Origin: CAG-791 sp964386925
Lineage (GTDB): Bacteria > Bacillota > Clostridia > Lachnospirales > Lachnospiraceae
Direction: 5' to 3'
DNA: 33,731 nt
NCBI GenBank assembly: GCA_964386925.1
Contig: CAYLUU010000013.1
Location: forward strand, 1-33,731
The notes beneath the pieces were generated by a model. It did not search any database. It saw only the letters and a list, made by a program, of their open reading frames with translations, and was not told the origin of the DNA. Made by a program: the position numbers and the translations under genes. Shown piece by piece: positions 7,351 through 15,464 of the stretch; position 1 is the stretch's first letter; every line of letters begins with the position of its first letter.

Positions 7351-8256
7351 TCAATCCAAAATGAACTTGCGGATGTCGTAGCCGACGACCTCGGTCTCGC
7401 TGATGAAGACTTCCTCCAGCGTCAGCGGCAGAATTTCGAAGAATACCATGTTCACGCCGCGGAAATGCTGTTCCACGCTCTCGCGATTGCCGCGGATCGT
7501 GAGCGTGGTAAGGCGTCCTCTTGCGTCCTGCTTAACAATATCAAGGCCGCCCAGCGCCATCTCCTTGTCATCCTCGGAGGCGAACACACACTGCACCTTC
7601 TGAATGGAGGCTTTCATCTCCTCCATGTCTTCCGACAGGAGAACGCCGCCCTGGTGCAGGAGGCCCACATGATCGCAGATATCTTCGATCTCGCGCAGGT
7701 TGTGCGATGATACGATCGGCGTAAGGCCGCGGTCCTCCATATCCTTAGCGAACAGGCTCTTTACGGCCTGCCGCATCACGGGATCCAGACCGTCGAAGGT
7801 CTCGTCGCACAGAAGGTATTTGGTCCCCGCACACAGTCCCAGAATCAGAGAGAGCTGCTTTTTCATTCCCTTGGAGAAAGTCGCAACTCTCCGGCTGGGA
7901 TCGAGGCCAAAATCCTTCATCATCTTCCCGAATCGGTAATTCGAGAAATCCGGATACAGCTCCGCAATGTAGCTGCTCATCTCCTCTCCCGTTGCGTTTG
8001 GGAAATAGTAATAGTCATTCGGAATAAAGAAAATATTCCGCTTCATCCCGGCATTATCGTACACCGGCTCCCTGTCTACACAGATCGTCCCTTCGTCCTG
8101 TTTCATCACCCCGGCCAGCATGCGCATCAATGTACTCTTGCCGGCGCCGTTGGTCCCGAGCAGGCCGAAGACCTCTTTGTCCTTCATTTTGATCGATACA
8201 TGGTTGACAGCTACGCAGTCCGAAAAGGACTTGGTCAGATTCATTGTTTCAATCAT
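7351..8256 (-). CDS. ABC transporter ATP-binding protein (YtrB-like)
   Basis: A nucleotide-binding subunit of about 301 residues. Walker A is GTNGAGKST, the signature is the deviating SKGMKKQ in place of LSGGQ, Walker B with the catalytic acid is YLLCDETFDGLD, and the H-loop is SSHNLREIED. The C-terminal ~90 residues form a family-specific extension. It would power the permease encoded next. The ATG at 8256 overlaps the gntR stop codon by eight bases (ATGATTGA), which suggests translational coupling. A GTG at 8268 is in frame but too close to the AAAGGCGG ribosome binding site. The weak signature motif is common in YtrB-type ATPases and is not by itself a sign of inactivity. Confidence 0.85.
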   Translation of the reverse strand: MIETMNLTKSFSDCVAVNHVSIKMKDKEVFGLLGTNGAGKSTLMRMLAGVMKQDEGTICVDREPVYDNAGMKRNIFFIPNDYYYFPNATGEEMSSYIAELYPDFSNYRFGKMMKDFGLDPSRRVATFSKGMKKQLSLILGLCAGTKYLLCDETFDGLDPVMRQAVKSLFAKDMEDRGLTPIVSSHNLREIEDICDHVGLLHQGGVLLSEDMEEMKASIQKVQCVFASEDDKEMALGGLDIVKQDARGRLTTLTIRGNRESVEQHFRGVNMVFFEILPLTLEEVFISETEVVGYDIRKFILD

Positions 8257-8611
8257 TGTTACATTCACCCGCCTTTCGAATCAGCTCATCCCGATCCAGT
8301 CCCAGCTCATCGGCCTCCTTCAGAAGCTCCGCCAGCTGCTGCACCAGCTCAGTTTTCTTGTTCTCCATCAGTTCCTTGCCGCCGCTGACATAGTTGCCCT
8401 TGCCCTTCACGGTGTACAGGAACCCCTGCCGCTCCAGCTCGGCATAGGCCTTCTGTACGGTGTTCGGATTCGTGGAGAGTTCCATCGCAAGAGACCGCAC
8501 CGACGGCATCTGCTCTCCTGGCTCCAGGACTCCCTTCAGAATCAGTGTTTTATATCGTTCCGAGATCTGCTCATAGATCGGTCTCGAATCCCGATAGTCA
8601 ATCAAATCCAT
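8249..8611 (-). CDS. GntR-family transcriptional regulator, YtrA subfamily
   Basis: A 120-residue protein with an N-terminal winged helix-turn-helix of GntR type (PIYEQISERYK, then the recognition region SVRSLAMELSTNPNTVQKAYA and the wing GFLYTVKGKGNYV). It has only a short C-terminal helical tail of about 45 residues for dimerisation and no effector domain, as in YtrA. Members normally repress their own ABC operon. A matching inverted repeat lies over the promoter at 8696-8723. It is the first gene of the operon, followed directly by the ATPase and the permease. Confidence 0.88.
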   Translation of the reverse strand: MDLIDYRDSRPIYEQISERYKTLILKGVLEPGEQMPSVRSLAMELSTNPNTVQKAYAELERQGFLYTVKGKGNYVSGGKELMENKKTELVQQLAELLKEADELGLDRDELIRKAGECNND

Positions 8612-8640
8612 GCCTGTTCCCCTCTATATCGCTGTTACAG

Positions 8641-8672
8641 CTAAGGAAACGCTTTAATCAGCGTTTCCCTAA
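8641..8672. repeat. 32-nt palindromic repeat, copy 1
   Basis: GGAAACGC and GCGTTTCC flank the centre TTTAATCA, with CTAA at both ends. An identical 32-nt sequence occurs at 28637-28668. Here it falls in the 5' leader of the gntR operon, between promoter and start codon, so it would form a hairpin in that transcript. Confidence 0.8.
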
Positions 8673-8695
8673 AAGCCATCTTTTTATCCGTATCC

Positions 8696-8723
8696 ACTGT
8701 ATTAGCTGTGGTGGTACAGTCAA
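8696..8723 (-). promoter_or_regulatory. gntR operon promoter overlapped by a YtrA-like operator
   Basis: On the minus strand TTGACT (8723-8718) and TACAGT (8701-8696) are 16 bp apart. The inverted repeat ACTGTA-13 bp-TACAGT (8696-8720) covers both. From memory, the B. subtilis YtrA operator has the same form, six-base arms about 13 bp apart (AGTGTA/TACACT). This supports autorepression by the GntR protein encoded ~85 bp downstream. Confidence 0.6.
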
Positions 8724-8762
8724 TATATCATTCCATAAAGCCGATGTAAACCCCTGAACGCC

Positions 8763-8796
8763 AAAAAGGACTGCAGCAGAAATGCTGCAGTCCTTT
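8763..8796 (-). terminator. Intrinsic terminator of the ABC-F gene
   Basis: A perfect 14-bp stem (8765-8778 and 8783-8796) with a four-base loop is followed on the minus strand by two further T. The stem itself ends in A3/T3 pairs, giving a run of five T. It lies 85 bp after the ABC-F stop codon. Confidence 0.85.
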
Positions 8797-8880
8797 CTAA
8801 AATCACTGTATCTGCCTGACCGAGACAGGGCGCGCATCCCCTGACGCACTGCCTCAGGGAGGCTTCACGTCGTACCTCGC

Positions 8881-10533
8881 TTACTCCTCGTCCTGGCTCT
8901 CAGCCTCAGCGCTGGTATCTGCCACATAGACCGTGCGCTTTCTCGCATCGGCATCCTGCTCGAGGTAGGTGTCGTAATCGGTCTCCTTGTCAATGATGCC
9001 GCCGCCCGGCAGAATCTCGATGATACGGTTCGCCGTGGTCTGCACAACCTGATGGTCACGGCAGGCGATCAGTTCCACGCCCGGGAACTTAATCATGCCG
9101 TCATTGAGTGCAGAGATGGACTCCATGTCCAGATGGTTCGTCGGCTCATCGAAGATCAGGCAGTTCGCACCGCTGATCATCATTGAGGAGAGCTGGCAGC
9201 GAACCTTCTCACCACCGGAGAGAACCTTCACCTTTTTCACGCCGTCCTCACCGCGGAACAGCATGCGGCCGAGGAATCCGCGGACATAGGTTACGTCCTT
9301 GATCTGGGAATAGGCCGTCAGCCACTGCGTGATGTCCTCCTCCGTATTAAAGAGCTCGGTATTGTCCTTTTTAAAATAGGACTGAGAGGTCGTTACGCCC
9401 CACTTGTAGGTGCCGCTGTCCGGTTCCATGTTGCCCATCAGGATCTCGAAGAGTGCTGTCTTCGCCTGCTCCTGGGAGCCCACGAAGGCAATTTTGTCAT
9501 CGTGCTTTACAACGAAGGACACATCATCCAGGAGCTTTACGCCGTTGATGGTCTTGGAGATGTGCTCCACGGTCAGCACTTCGTTGCCGATCTCGCGGTC
9601 CGGGCGGAAGTCGATGAAGGGATATTTGCGGGAGGAGGGCTTGATCTCATCCAGCTCGATCTTCTCCAGTGCGCGCTTACGGGAGGTTGCCTGCTTGGAC
9701 TTGGAGGCATTCGCGGAGAATCGGGAAATGAATTCCTTCAGCTCCTTGATCTTCTCTTCCTTCTTCTTGTTCGCTTCCTTCATCTGACGGATCATCAGCT
9801 GGGAGGACTCGTACCAGAAATCATAGTTGCCCGCGTAGAGCGTAATTTTGCCGTAATCGATGTCCGCAATGTCTGTGCAGACCTTGTTCAGGAAATAACG
9901 GTCGTGAGATACCACGATGACTGTGTTCTCGAAGTTGATAAGGAACTCCTCCAGCCAGCCGATGGCATCCAGATCCAGATGGTTCGTCGGCTCGTCCAGG
10001 AGCAGGATGTCCGGATTGCCGAACAGCGCTCTTGCCAGCAGGACCTTCACCTTCTGTGCGCCGTTCAGATCGCTCATCATCTGATAATGAAATTCATCCG
10101 AAATTCCCAGACCGTTCAGCAGGGACTCCGCATCAGACTCGGCCTCGTAGCCGCCCATCTCTGCGTACTCGCCTTCAAGTTCTGCTGCGCGGATGCCGTC
10201 CTCATCGGTGAAATCCGGCTTCGCATAAAGAGCATCCTTCTCCTTGCCGATTTCATACAGGCGCTGGTTGCCCTGAATGACGGTGTCCAGTGCGGTCTGA
10301 TCGTTGTATTTCTCATGGTCCTGTTCCAGGAAGGACAGGCGCTGTCCGGAGGTGATGGCAATGTCGCCGTTCGTAGTCTCCAGCTGCCCGGACAGGATCT
10401 TCAGGAAGGTAGATTTGCCGGCACCGTTCGCACCGATGATGCCGTAGCAGTTGCCCTCTGTGAATTTGATGTTGACGTCCTCGAACAGAGCCTTTTTGCC
10501 CACTCGATAGGTAACGTTGTTGGCAGAAATCAT
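8881..10533 (-). CDS. ABC-F family ATPase
   Basis: A 550-residue soluble protein with two ABC domains joined by a charged linker (about residues 235-290, rich in Lys/Glu with the segment NKKKEEKIKELKEF), the layout of ABC-F proteins that act on the ribosome. Domain 1 has Walker A GANGAGKST, a changed signature LNGAQK, Walker B LLLDEPTNHLDLD and H-loop SHDRYF. Domain 2 has a degenerate Walker A (VGSQEQAKTALF), an intact LSGGEK signature and LIFDEPTNHLDME, but RDHQ in place of SHDR. As I recall, the weak second Walker A is shared by close Clostridia homologues, so the gene is probably intact. It is not clearly a resistance type. The ATG at 10533 has AAGGAG upstream. It is monocistronic with its own terminator. 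Confidence 0.85.
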   Translation of the reverse strand: MISANNVTYRVGKKALFEDVNIKFTEGNCYGIIGANGAGKSTFLKILSGQLETTNGDIAITSGQRLSFLEQDHEKYNDQTALDTVIQGNQRLYEIGKEKDALYAKPDFTDEDGIRAAELEGEYAEMGGYEAESDAESLLNGLGISDEFHYQMMSDLNGAQKVKVLLARALFGNPDILLLDEPTNHLDLDAIGWLEEFLINFENTVIVVSHDRYFLNKVCTDIADIDYGKITLYAGNYDFWYESSQLMIRQMKEANKKKEEKIKELKEFISRFSANASKSKQATSRKRALEKIELDEIKPSSRKYPFIDFRPDREIGNEVLTVEHISKTINGVKLLDDVSFVVKHDDKIAFVGSQEQAKTALFEILMGNMEPDSGTYKWGVTTSQSYFKKDNTELFNTEEDITQWLTAYSQIKDVTYVRGFLGRMLFRGEDGVKKVKVLSGGEKVRCQLSSMMISGANCLIFDEPTNHLDMESISALNDGMIKFPGVELIACRDHQVVQTTANRIIEILPGGGIIDKETDYDTYLEQDADARKRTVYVADTSAEAESQDEE

Positions 10534-10964
10534 ATTGCCGTTCTCCTTTTTATTGAATGTTTTCTTTTAGCAAAACCACGATGCGGGTGCTAAGCAGACA
10601 CCGATGTTCCTTATATTGAATGATGCCCGAAGACATATCATACGGGGGAATACCTGCAAAATCAAGGCATTCTCCCTCTACAAATGAAGATTGCAGCCCA
10701 CTTTCCAGACAGGAACGGTCAGTGGAGAGTAACGATATAATAGCCGACATTTTTCTCGCAATATTTCAGATTTTACAAACGTATTTTTGTTTTTGTGATA
10801 TGCTACGCATGTTTAGATTTTTTTTATAAATTGGCAAGTGGCTAAAAATCGCAGCCATACCTGCCACTTCCGTCCTCAAAAGACGCTCACATGAACAGCG
10901 AGCATCTGTCATCACCCACATCTCGATTTTAAGGCTTGAAGATGCGGGGTGCTGATAGATACCA
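10534..10964. other. Divergent intergenic region upstream of the polysaccharide locus
   Basis: 431 bp without a convincing gene, between the divergent ABC-F and polysaccharide genes. It must hold both promoters. An AT-rich block lies at 10740-10835; a possible plus-strand pair is TTTACA (10772) and TGATAT (10796), 18 bp apart, but it is weak. AAGTGGC...GCCACTT is an inverted repeat at about 10842-10869, and a long hairpin occupies 10904-10960. No c-di-GMP (GEMM) riboswitch core was recognised. Confidence 0.5.
10904..10960. repeat. Long hairpin ending four bases before the first polysaccharide gene
   Basis: ATCTGTCATCACCC.CATC pairs with GATGC.GGGGTGCTGATAGAT around an apical CTCGATTTTAAGGCTTGAA. 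It shares CATCTCGA...GAAGATGC with 4973-5001. In the mRNA it would sit directly against the start codon. Confidence 0.6.
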
Positions 10965-12635
10965 ATGACAAAGGATAAAATGGCTATAGACAAAACAGAT
11001 AAGACACCTACAGATACAATAGCCACAGATCAGGCGGCTGTGAACAAAACCACTGCTCCCGCTTCTTCTTCTTCTTCTTCTTCTGCATCCTCCCCCGAAG
11101 CCGGCAGTCAGTATCAGCATGCACAGAATCTGTGGAATGGTGTTCTGCACATCTGGCAGGGCATTCTCTCCCTTCGCCGACGTGGAAACCAGCGATTTGC
11201 GAAGCGTTGGTCCAATGCCCGTTTCGTCATGCTGTCCGTTGGTATTGTGTTCGTGCTGTCGGCGCTCGTGCTGTGGCTGCCTCCCTGCCTTGGCGTTGGC
11301 AACGACGGATCGGTAACCCGTACCATGCAGAATGCCGGACTCTCCTATCTGGAAGGGGATGAGGATAATGCTAATAACTACTTCACTTGCGTCTACCAGA
11401 CCGGATATTCCGATACCGAGGACCGCTCTCTTCAGCTGGTGCTGATCCAGGCCGCCGAGGCTTTGGATCACCTGTTCACCGGTGATCAGCTCTTCGACAT
11501 CCGTTTCCTGTCACTGCTCTACGTGATACTGGCGGTTCCTGCATGGACGCTTCTCACACACTCCATTGTGGCGCGCGCGAATGCCTTTATTGAAAAATGC
11601 GTTCTCTCCGGACTCTGCGTTCTGGTGCTGGCAGATACATCTTACATTACCTATTTTAATTCCCTCTATCCGGAAGCCATTTATGTCATCGGCCTGTCTT
11701 ATCTGTTCGGCGGATGCATGATGCTGCAGCAACAGTCCCGTTTCACATTGCTGTACTGGTTTTCGATTCTCCTGGGGGTCTTTATGCTGTGCAGCACGCG
11801 GCAGCATACTGCAATCATTGGCTTCATCACCGCGGTTTTCTGTGTGACTCAGTTCCGTGTCACCCCGCGTTTTCTCGGAAAGGTTGGCGTAGCCTGTGTT
11901 GCTGCTGTGGTTCTGCTGACAGGCTTTTGCGGCTACGCCTATGCAGAATCTGATTTTGATGATACGAGCCGAACGCACGCCATGACACGTGGTGTACTGC
12001 TGCAGTCTGCAGATCCTGAAGAAACACTGCAGGAATTCGGCATTGATGGATCTTACGCATTACTCGCGGATGTGTCTTTGTATGATCAATATCCTCTGAC
12101 CGAAGAGACGGAGTACTATCTGCAGAATGGTTTTCTCGACCACTACTCTTTCACGCGCATTGCTCTTTACTATTTGCAGCATCCGCGGGCTATGTTCTCC
12201 ATGCTGGACCTGGGTGCCAGGTCCTCGGTGGATTTGCGCCGCACGTCCTGTGGGAGCTTTGAACGCTCCGCCGGACGTGCTCCTATGAGCAAGACCATTC
12301 TCTTTGCCGCCTACAGCATTCTGAAAATTCGATCGTTCCCCAAGACCATCGCATTTCCTCTGCTGCTGATTGTCATCTGTGTGCTGCTCTCCCGCGACGG
12401 ATGGTGGCGTAGGAAGACACCCGATCGCTTTTATTATGTATATTTCTGCACCACACTAACCGCGGCTGCCGTCATGATTTTTCATCTAATGGTAATCATC
12501 TGCAGCAGCGGAGATGCGCAGCTGACACAATACAATTTTATTGCCGGCTTCAGTCTGGATTGTCTGATTCTGTTCACACTCTCAGAGCTTCTGCACCGGC
12601 TTAACATTCTCGATGAAACACAGGAGAAAGCATAA
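10965..12635 (+). CDS. Multispanning GT-C-like membrane protein (paralogue A)
   Basis: A 556-residue protein. A cytosolic N-terminus of about 85 residues with a run of seven Ser is followed by about ten membrane helices. An early outside loop carries GNDGSVTRTMQNAGL, reminiscent of acidic first loops of GT-C glycosyltransferases. The segment YFNSLYPEAIYVIG and the outside motif at about 341-400 (GVLLQSADPEETLQEFGID ... YYLQHPRAM) both recur twice in the 1096-residue protein at 19351. It probably handles lipid-linked sugars for the polysaccharide; WsfD-type hexose transferases are the nearest annotation I recall, with low certainty. The ATG at 10965 has no good ribosome binding site. The ATG at 10980, preceded by AAAGGA, is an alternative. 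Its stop overlaps the next start by one base (TAATG). Confidence 0.65.
   Translation: MTKDKMAIDKTDKTPTDTIATDQAAVNKTTAPASSSSSSSASSPEAGSQYQHAQNLWNGVLHIWQGILSLRRRGNQRFAKRWSNARFVMLSVGIVFVLSALVLWLPPCLGVGNDGSVTRTMQNAGLSYLEGDEDNANNYFTCVYQTGYSDTEDRSLQLVLIQAAEALDHLFTGDQLFDIRFLSLLYVILAVPAWTLLTHSIVARANAFIEKCVLSGLCVLVLADTSYITYFNSLYPEAIYVIGLSYLFGGCMMLQQQSRFTLLYWFSILLGVFMLCSTRQHTAIIGFITAVFCVTQFRVTPRFLGKVGVACVAAVVLLTGFCGYAYAESDFDDTSRTHAMTRGVLLQSADPEETLQEFGIDGSYALLADVSLYDQYPLTEETEYYLQNGFLDHYSFTRIALYYLQHPRAMFSMLDLGARSSVDLRRTSCGSFERSAGRAPMSKTILFAAYSILKIRSFPKTIAFPLLLIVICVLLSRDGWWRRKTPDRFYYVYFCTTLTAAAVMIFHLMVIICSSGDAQLTQYNFIAGFSLDCLILFTLSELLHRLNILDETQEKA
11063..11084 (+). repeat. TTC trinucleotide run coding for serines
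   Basis: Seven TTC units plus one T encode a run of seven Ser in the cytosolic N-terminus of paralogue A. Slippage here would change length in whole codons only. Confidence 0.8.
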
Positions 12636-13537
12636 TGAATAACCCCCAAACCGTTCCCGTACAAGATCTTCAGGACAGCCTGGCCGCCAGACAGCGCAGC
12701 AGCCTGGTGCAGGATCTCGGCCTTTTCCTCTATCTGCTCTCCGTAATGACGGCGGCTCTTGTCATCGCCTTTGGCCCGGAGGCGCGGCGAATGGAATATG
12801 TCATTCTCTTTGCTGTCATGGGCGTCTCCTCTCTGCTGGCTGCCTACCATTTCCGCTATCTGGCCACCGGTCTGACAGGACTCCAGCTCCTTACCTTTAC
12901 CGTTTATACCCTGTTCGTTTCACTGACACAGGATGTCACCGTGATTGCACTGGATTACCTGTGGATTCCGCTGCCGCTCCTTTCACTGGCAGGCATGCTC
13001 TTATTTTCCCGTGAGATGCTGAAGATCGAGCAGACCAATGCCCTTTTGAAGGACCAGATGGAGTCCGTTGTTCTGCTGGATTCTCTGACCGGTCTGTATA
13101 ACCAGAGAGCACTCTATATCGACCTGCAGCGCCAGATGGCCTTCAGCTGCCGCAACACGAATCCCATCAGTCTGATGGTGGTGCGCCTTCGTTATTCAGA
13201 TGAGCTGCACACCATGCTGCGGCCTTCTCAGTTCAACCAGCTCGTGCAGCGCATGGCCGAAATTCTGTCTGATTCCGTCCGTGTGGAAGATCGCTGCTAC
13301 ATCACAGAGAAACAAACCGGCGAGTTTGCTCTGCTTCTTACCTGTGGAAAGTCAGACTCTTCCTATGTTCGCAAGCGTATCGAGGCGGCTTGCGAAGAGA
13401 AGAATGCCTTTTCCGGGATCATCGATAAAACCATTCGTGTGGATCTGCGCATAGCATGTGTAGAGTATGAGGAGGGCATTTCAAATGCCATCGAGTTTAA
13501 GCGCAAGGCGGACAGTGAGCTTCAGTATGATGTGTAG
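12635..13537 (+). CDS. Membrane protein with degenerate GGDEF domain (YdaK/PssE-like c-di-GMP receptor)
   Basis: A 300-residue protein with four N-terminal membrane helices (about 27-127), a short coiled linker and a GGDEF-fold domain (about 145-300) starting with LDSLTGLYNQRAL. The catalytic GGDEF motif is replaced by QTGEF (227-231), so cyclase activity is not expected. An RxxD motif (Arg216-Val-Glu-Asp219) lies just before it, where the c-di-GMP-binding inhibitory site sits, though seven rather than five residues separate the two. In B. subtilis YdaK and Listeria PssE such dead GGDEF proteins bind c-di-GMP and switch on polysaccharide synthesis. The next three genes match YdaL, YdaM and YdaN in order. 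The start has AGGAG upstream and overlaps the preceding stop. Confidence 0.8.
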   Translation: MNNPQTVPVQDLQDSLAARQRSSLVQDLGLFLYLLSVMTAALVIAFGPEARRMEYVILFAVMGVSSLLAAYHFRYLATGLTGLQLLTFTVYTLFVSLTQDVTVIALDYLWIPLPLLSLAGMLLFSREMLKIEQTNALLKDQMESVVLLDSLTGLYNQRALYIDLQRQMAFSCRNTNPISLMVVRLRYSDELHTMLRPSQFNQLVQRMAEILSDSVRVEDRCYITEKQTGEFALLLTCGKSDSSYVRKRIEAACEEKNAFSGIIDKTIRVDLRIACVEYEEGISNAIEFKRKADSELQYDV

Positions 13538-15464
13538 CCCCGTCTGCTCTCGGCAACTGAATCTGCAGCGTGATTCCAGATGCCTTTGGCATCTTCATTT
13601 CTCGAATCTCCTGAATCGCAGGGAATGGAATCAGAAGAATTTGCCGCATTTACTGACGGCATCTCTTCTGATCATTTTTGTGTGCTTTTTTCTGTGTTTG
13701 CCTGTTTCAATATCCGCAGCTGCGGCATCGACAAAGGAGATCTCTCTCCCCGGTGAATCAGACATTCTCCTGCTGCATTCGGATTCTGTTACCGACGAAG
13801 AGCTGAATTCTCTGCGCATTCTGGCAGATACTGCCACAGCCCTTAGCATGAGCATGGAGCTCGGGACACCTGCCCAGGCAGATGGACTCTATGATCACTA
13901 CAAGCTGATCCTCTGCTACGATCTCGATTCCGATCCCGCTCTTGCCAAAGAGCTCGCCGCAAGCGGTGCCAAACTAATGATCCTGGGTGGCTCCATCCTC
14001 CCGGACTGTGCAGAAGCTGCCGGAGTTTCTGCATCGTGCCTGCAAGAGCAGCACCCTTCCACAAGTGCAGTTCTGTCCTATACCTTTTCTACGCAGCAGA
14101 GCTATCAAACCATCACATCGATGCCTGAGCTCTTCTATGTCAGAAACACCGGCAGACATATCGCCTATGTGAGCGATCCTGATGACAGTAATGTCTATGC
14201 GAGCATCGCAGATGCAGATGATACATATGAAAACGGTACTCTGGAGGTAAACGGACAGACCTTCCCGTTCTGTTCGGAGTTGTCCGGAATCTGCTATATT
14301 CCGCTGATTGACTATACACAGGATCTCGCCCGCGCGGCCATTACCCGTGAAATTTCCGTTCTGATGTGGGATTACTCCGGTCTCCCTCCGCAGAAGGGGC
14401 AGTATATTGTTCTGGACAATGTCTATGCTTATATGCCGGCCCAGGAGCTCCTAAGCCGCGTCGATGTTCTCATAGAGGCAGGTCTCCCCTTTGTCCTATC
14501 GGTGATGCCGGTTTACATGAACACCGATTATCCTGCCATGCAGCAGTTCTGTGAGGTCCTCCGTTATGCACAGGTAAACGGCGGTGCCGTCATCCTGCAT
14601 GCGCCGCAGTCCCGTACCATGGTCACTGACTGGGATGCCTACAACGTGACGATCACGGAGGTTCTGAACAGCTATACTTCGCAGGGTGTGTATCCTCTTG
14701 GCTTTGATGTTCCCTATAGCTGGACCTGGAATGAGGATGCGCTGACATGGATGCAGCGCTCCCGCACCATTTTTGTTTACAGCGATTCTGCAGAGACAGA
14801 TTTTGCTCTCGACACGCAGCAGAATCTCCTCTTCTACAATTATAATGCGCTGATTCTGCCGGCACTGTCCCTCGATGACGGCGGTGAAAACTGTGTCCTT
14901 CAGTTCTCTGCTTCCCGCAGGATTTCCGCCAGTGTATCGCTGGAAGATCTGCAGGATCTTGCCTCTGATATGCAGAACAATGCAAGTGCCTACTACAGCC
15001 TCTGGGACAACACGCAGTCCGTCTGGGCGAACAGCTTTCATCTGAATTGGGACGGTGATGCCCTGACCTTGAATGATGTCGTCTGCAGTCTGTCCTATAC
15101 TCCGCAGGCCGCCGAAGAGGACTATGAATACAATCGCAATACGCTCAAACGATTCACCGTCAGTATCCAGAATGAGAGCCATTTTCTCATCGTTCTGGTA
15201 TCAATCGTAACGGTCGTATTCCTTTTGATGATCCTGTATGCAAGGCACATGCAGCGCAGGCGCTTCCTGCCTCGTATGTCTGCACCCGGCGAAAAGACTG
15301 CGCAGACCGCAGCAATCTCTGCAGGAAGGAAACGCAATATTCACACGGATGCTGCTAATTCCGGTACTGACTGCTCTTGTGCGTCAGACGATCCTGACAG
15401 CAGCGTTTCCGGTCAGTCCGTAAATCAGTCACGAAACGGAGGGAACACAGATGTCCTTCATTGA
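13527..15464 (+). CDS. DUF2334 polysaccharide deacetylase-like protein (YdaL-like)
   Basis: About 645 residues. A hydrophobic signal or anchor (LLTASLLIIFVCFFLCLPVS) is followed by a large extracytoplasmic part, with a C-terminal membrane helix (about 570-590) and a polar cytosolic tail. The DUF2334 region reads YIVLDNVYAYMP ... LPFVLSVMPVYMN ... GGAVILHAPQ. The usual Asp-Asp at the first site is Asp-Asn, and only one His is obvious, so deacetylase activity is doubtful. The start is uncertain. ATG 13527 overlaps the previous stop but leaves ~40 residues before the membrane helix, encoded by DNA with a small hairpin (13578-13594). TTG 13641 would give a normal signal peptide. The end overlaps the GT2 start by 14 bases. 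Confidence 0.75.
   Translation: MMCSPVCSRQLNLQRDSRCLWHLHFSNLLNRREWNQKNLPHLLTASLLIIFVCFFLCLPVSISAAAASTKEISLPGESDILLLHSDSVTDEELNSLRILADTATALSMSMELGTPAQADGLYDHYKLILCYDLDSDPALAKELAASGAKLMILGGSILPDCAEAAGVSASCLQEQHPSTSAVLSYTFSTQQSYQTITSMPELFYVRNTGRHIAYVSDPDDSNVYASIADADDTYENGTLEVNGQTFPFCSELSGICYIPLIDYTQDLARAAITREISVLMWDYSGLPPQKGQYIVLDNVYAYMPAQELLSRVDVLIEAGLPFVLSVMPVYMNTDYPAMQQFCEVLRYAQVNGGAVILHAPQSRTMVTDWDAYNVTITEVLNSYTSQGVYPLGFDVPYSWTWNEDALTWMQRSRTIFVYSDSAETDFALDTQQNLLFYNYNALILPALSLDDGGENCVLQFSASRRISASVSLEDLQDLASDMQNNASAYYSLWDNTQSVWANSFHLNWDGDALTLNDVVCSLSYTPQAAEEDYEYNRNTLKRFTVSIQNESHFLIVLVSIVTVVFLLMILYARHMQRRRFLPRMSAPGEKTAQTAAISAGRKRNIHTDAANSGTDCSCASDDPDSSVSGQSVNQSRNGGNTDVLH
13578..13594. repeat. 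Small perfect hairpin near a doubtful gene start
   Basis: AGATGCC and GGCATCT form a 7-bp stem with loop TTT, between the stop of the GGDEF-like gene and the signal-peptide codons of the DUF2334 gene. Confidence 0.5.

Noticed and set aside
5213..8611. Antibiotic resistance ABC operon
   Set aside because: YtrA-type operons respond to envelope stress in some bacteria, but nothing in the sequence shows a resistance function.
10550..10750. 66-codon minus-strand frame upstream of the ABC-F gene
   Set aside because: No ribosome binding site or known features, and it occupies the region where the ABC-F promoter must lie.
10534..10964. c-di-GMP riboswitch upstream of the polysaccharide locus
   Set aside because: No GEMM core sequence was recognised; the hairpin at 10904-10960 belongs to a repeat family seen elsewhere in the window.
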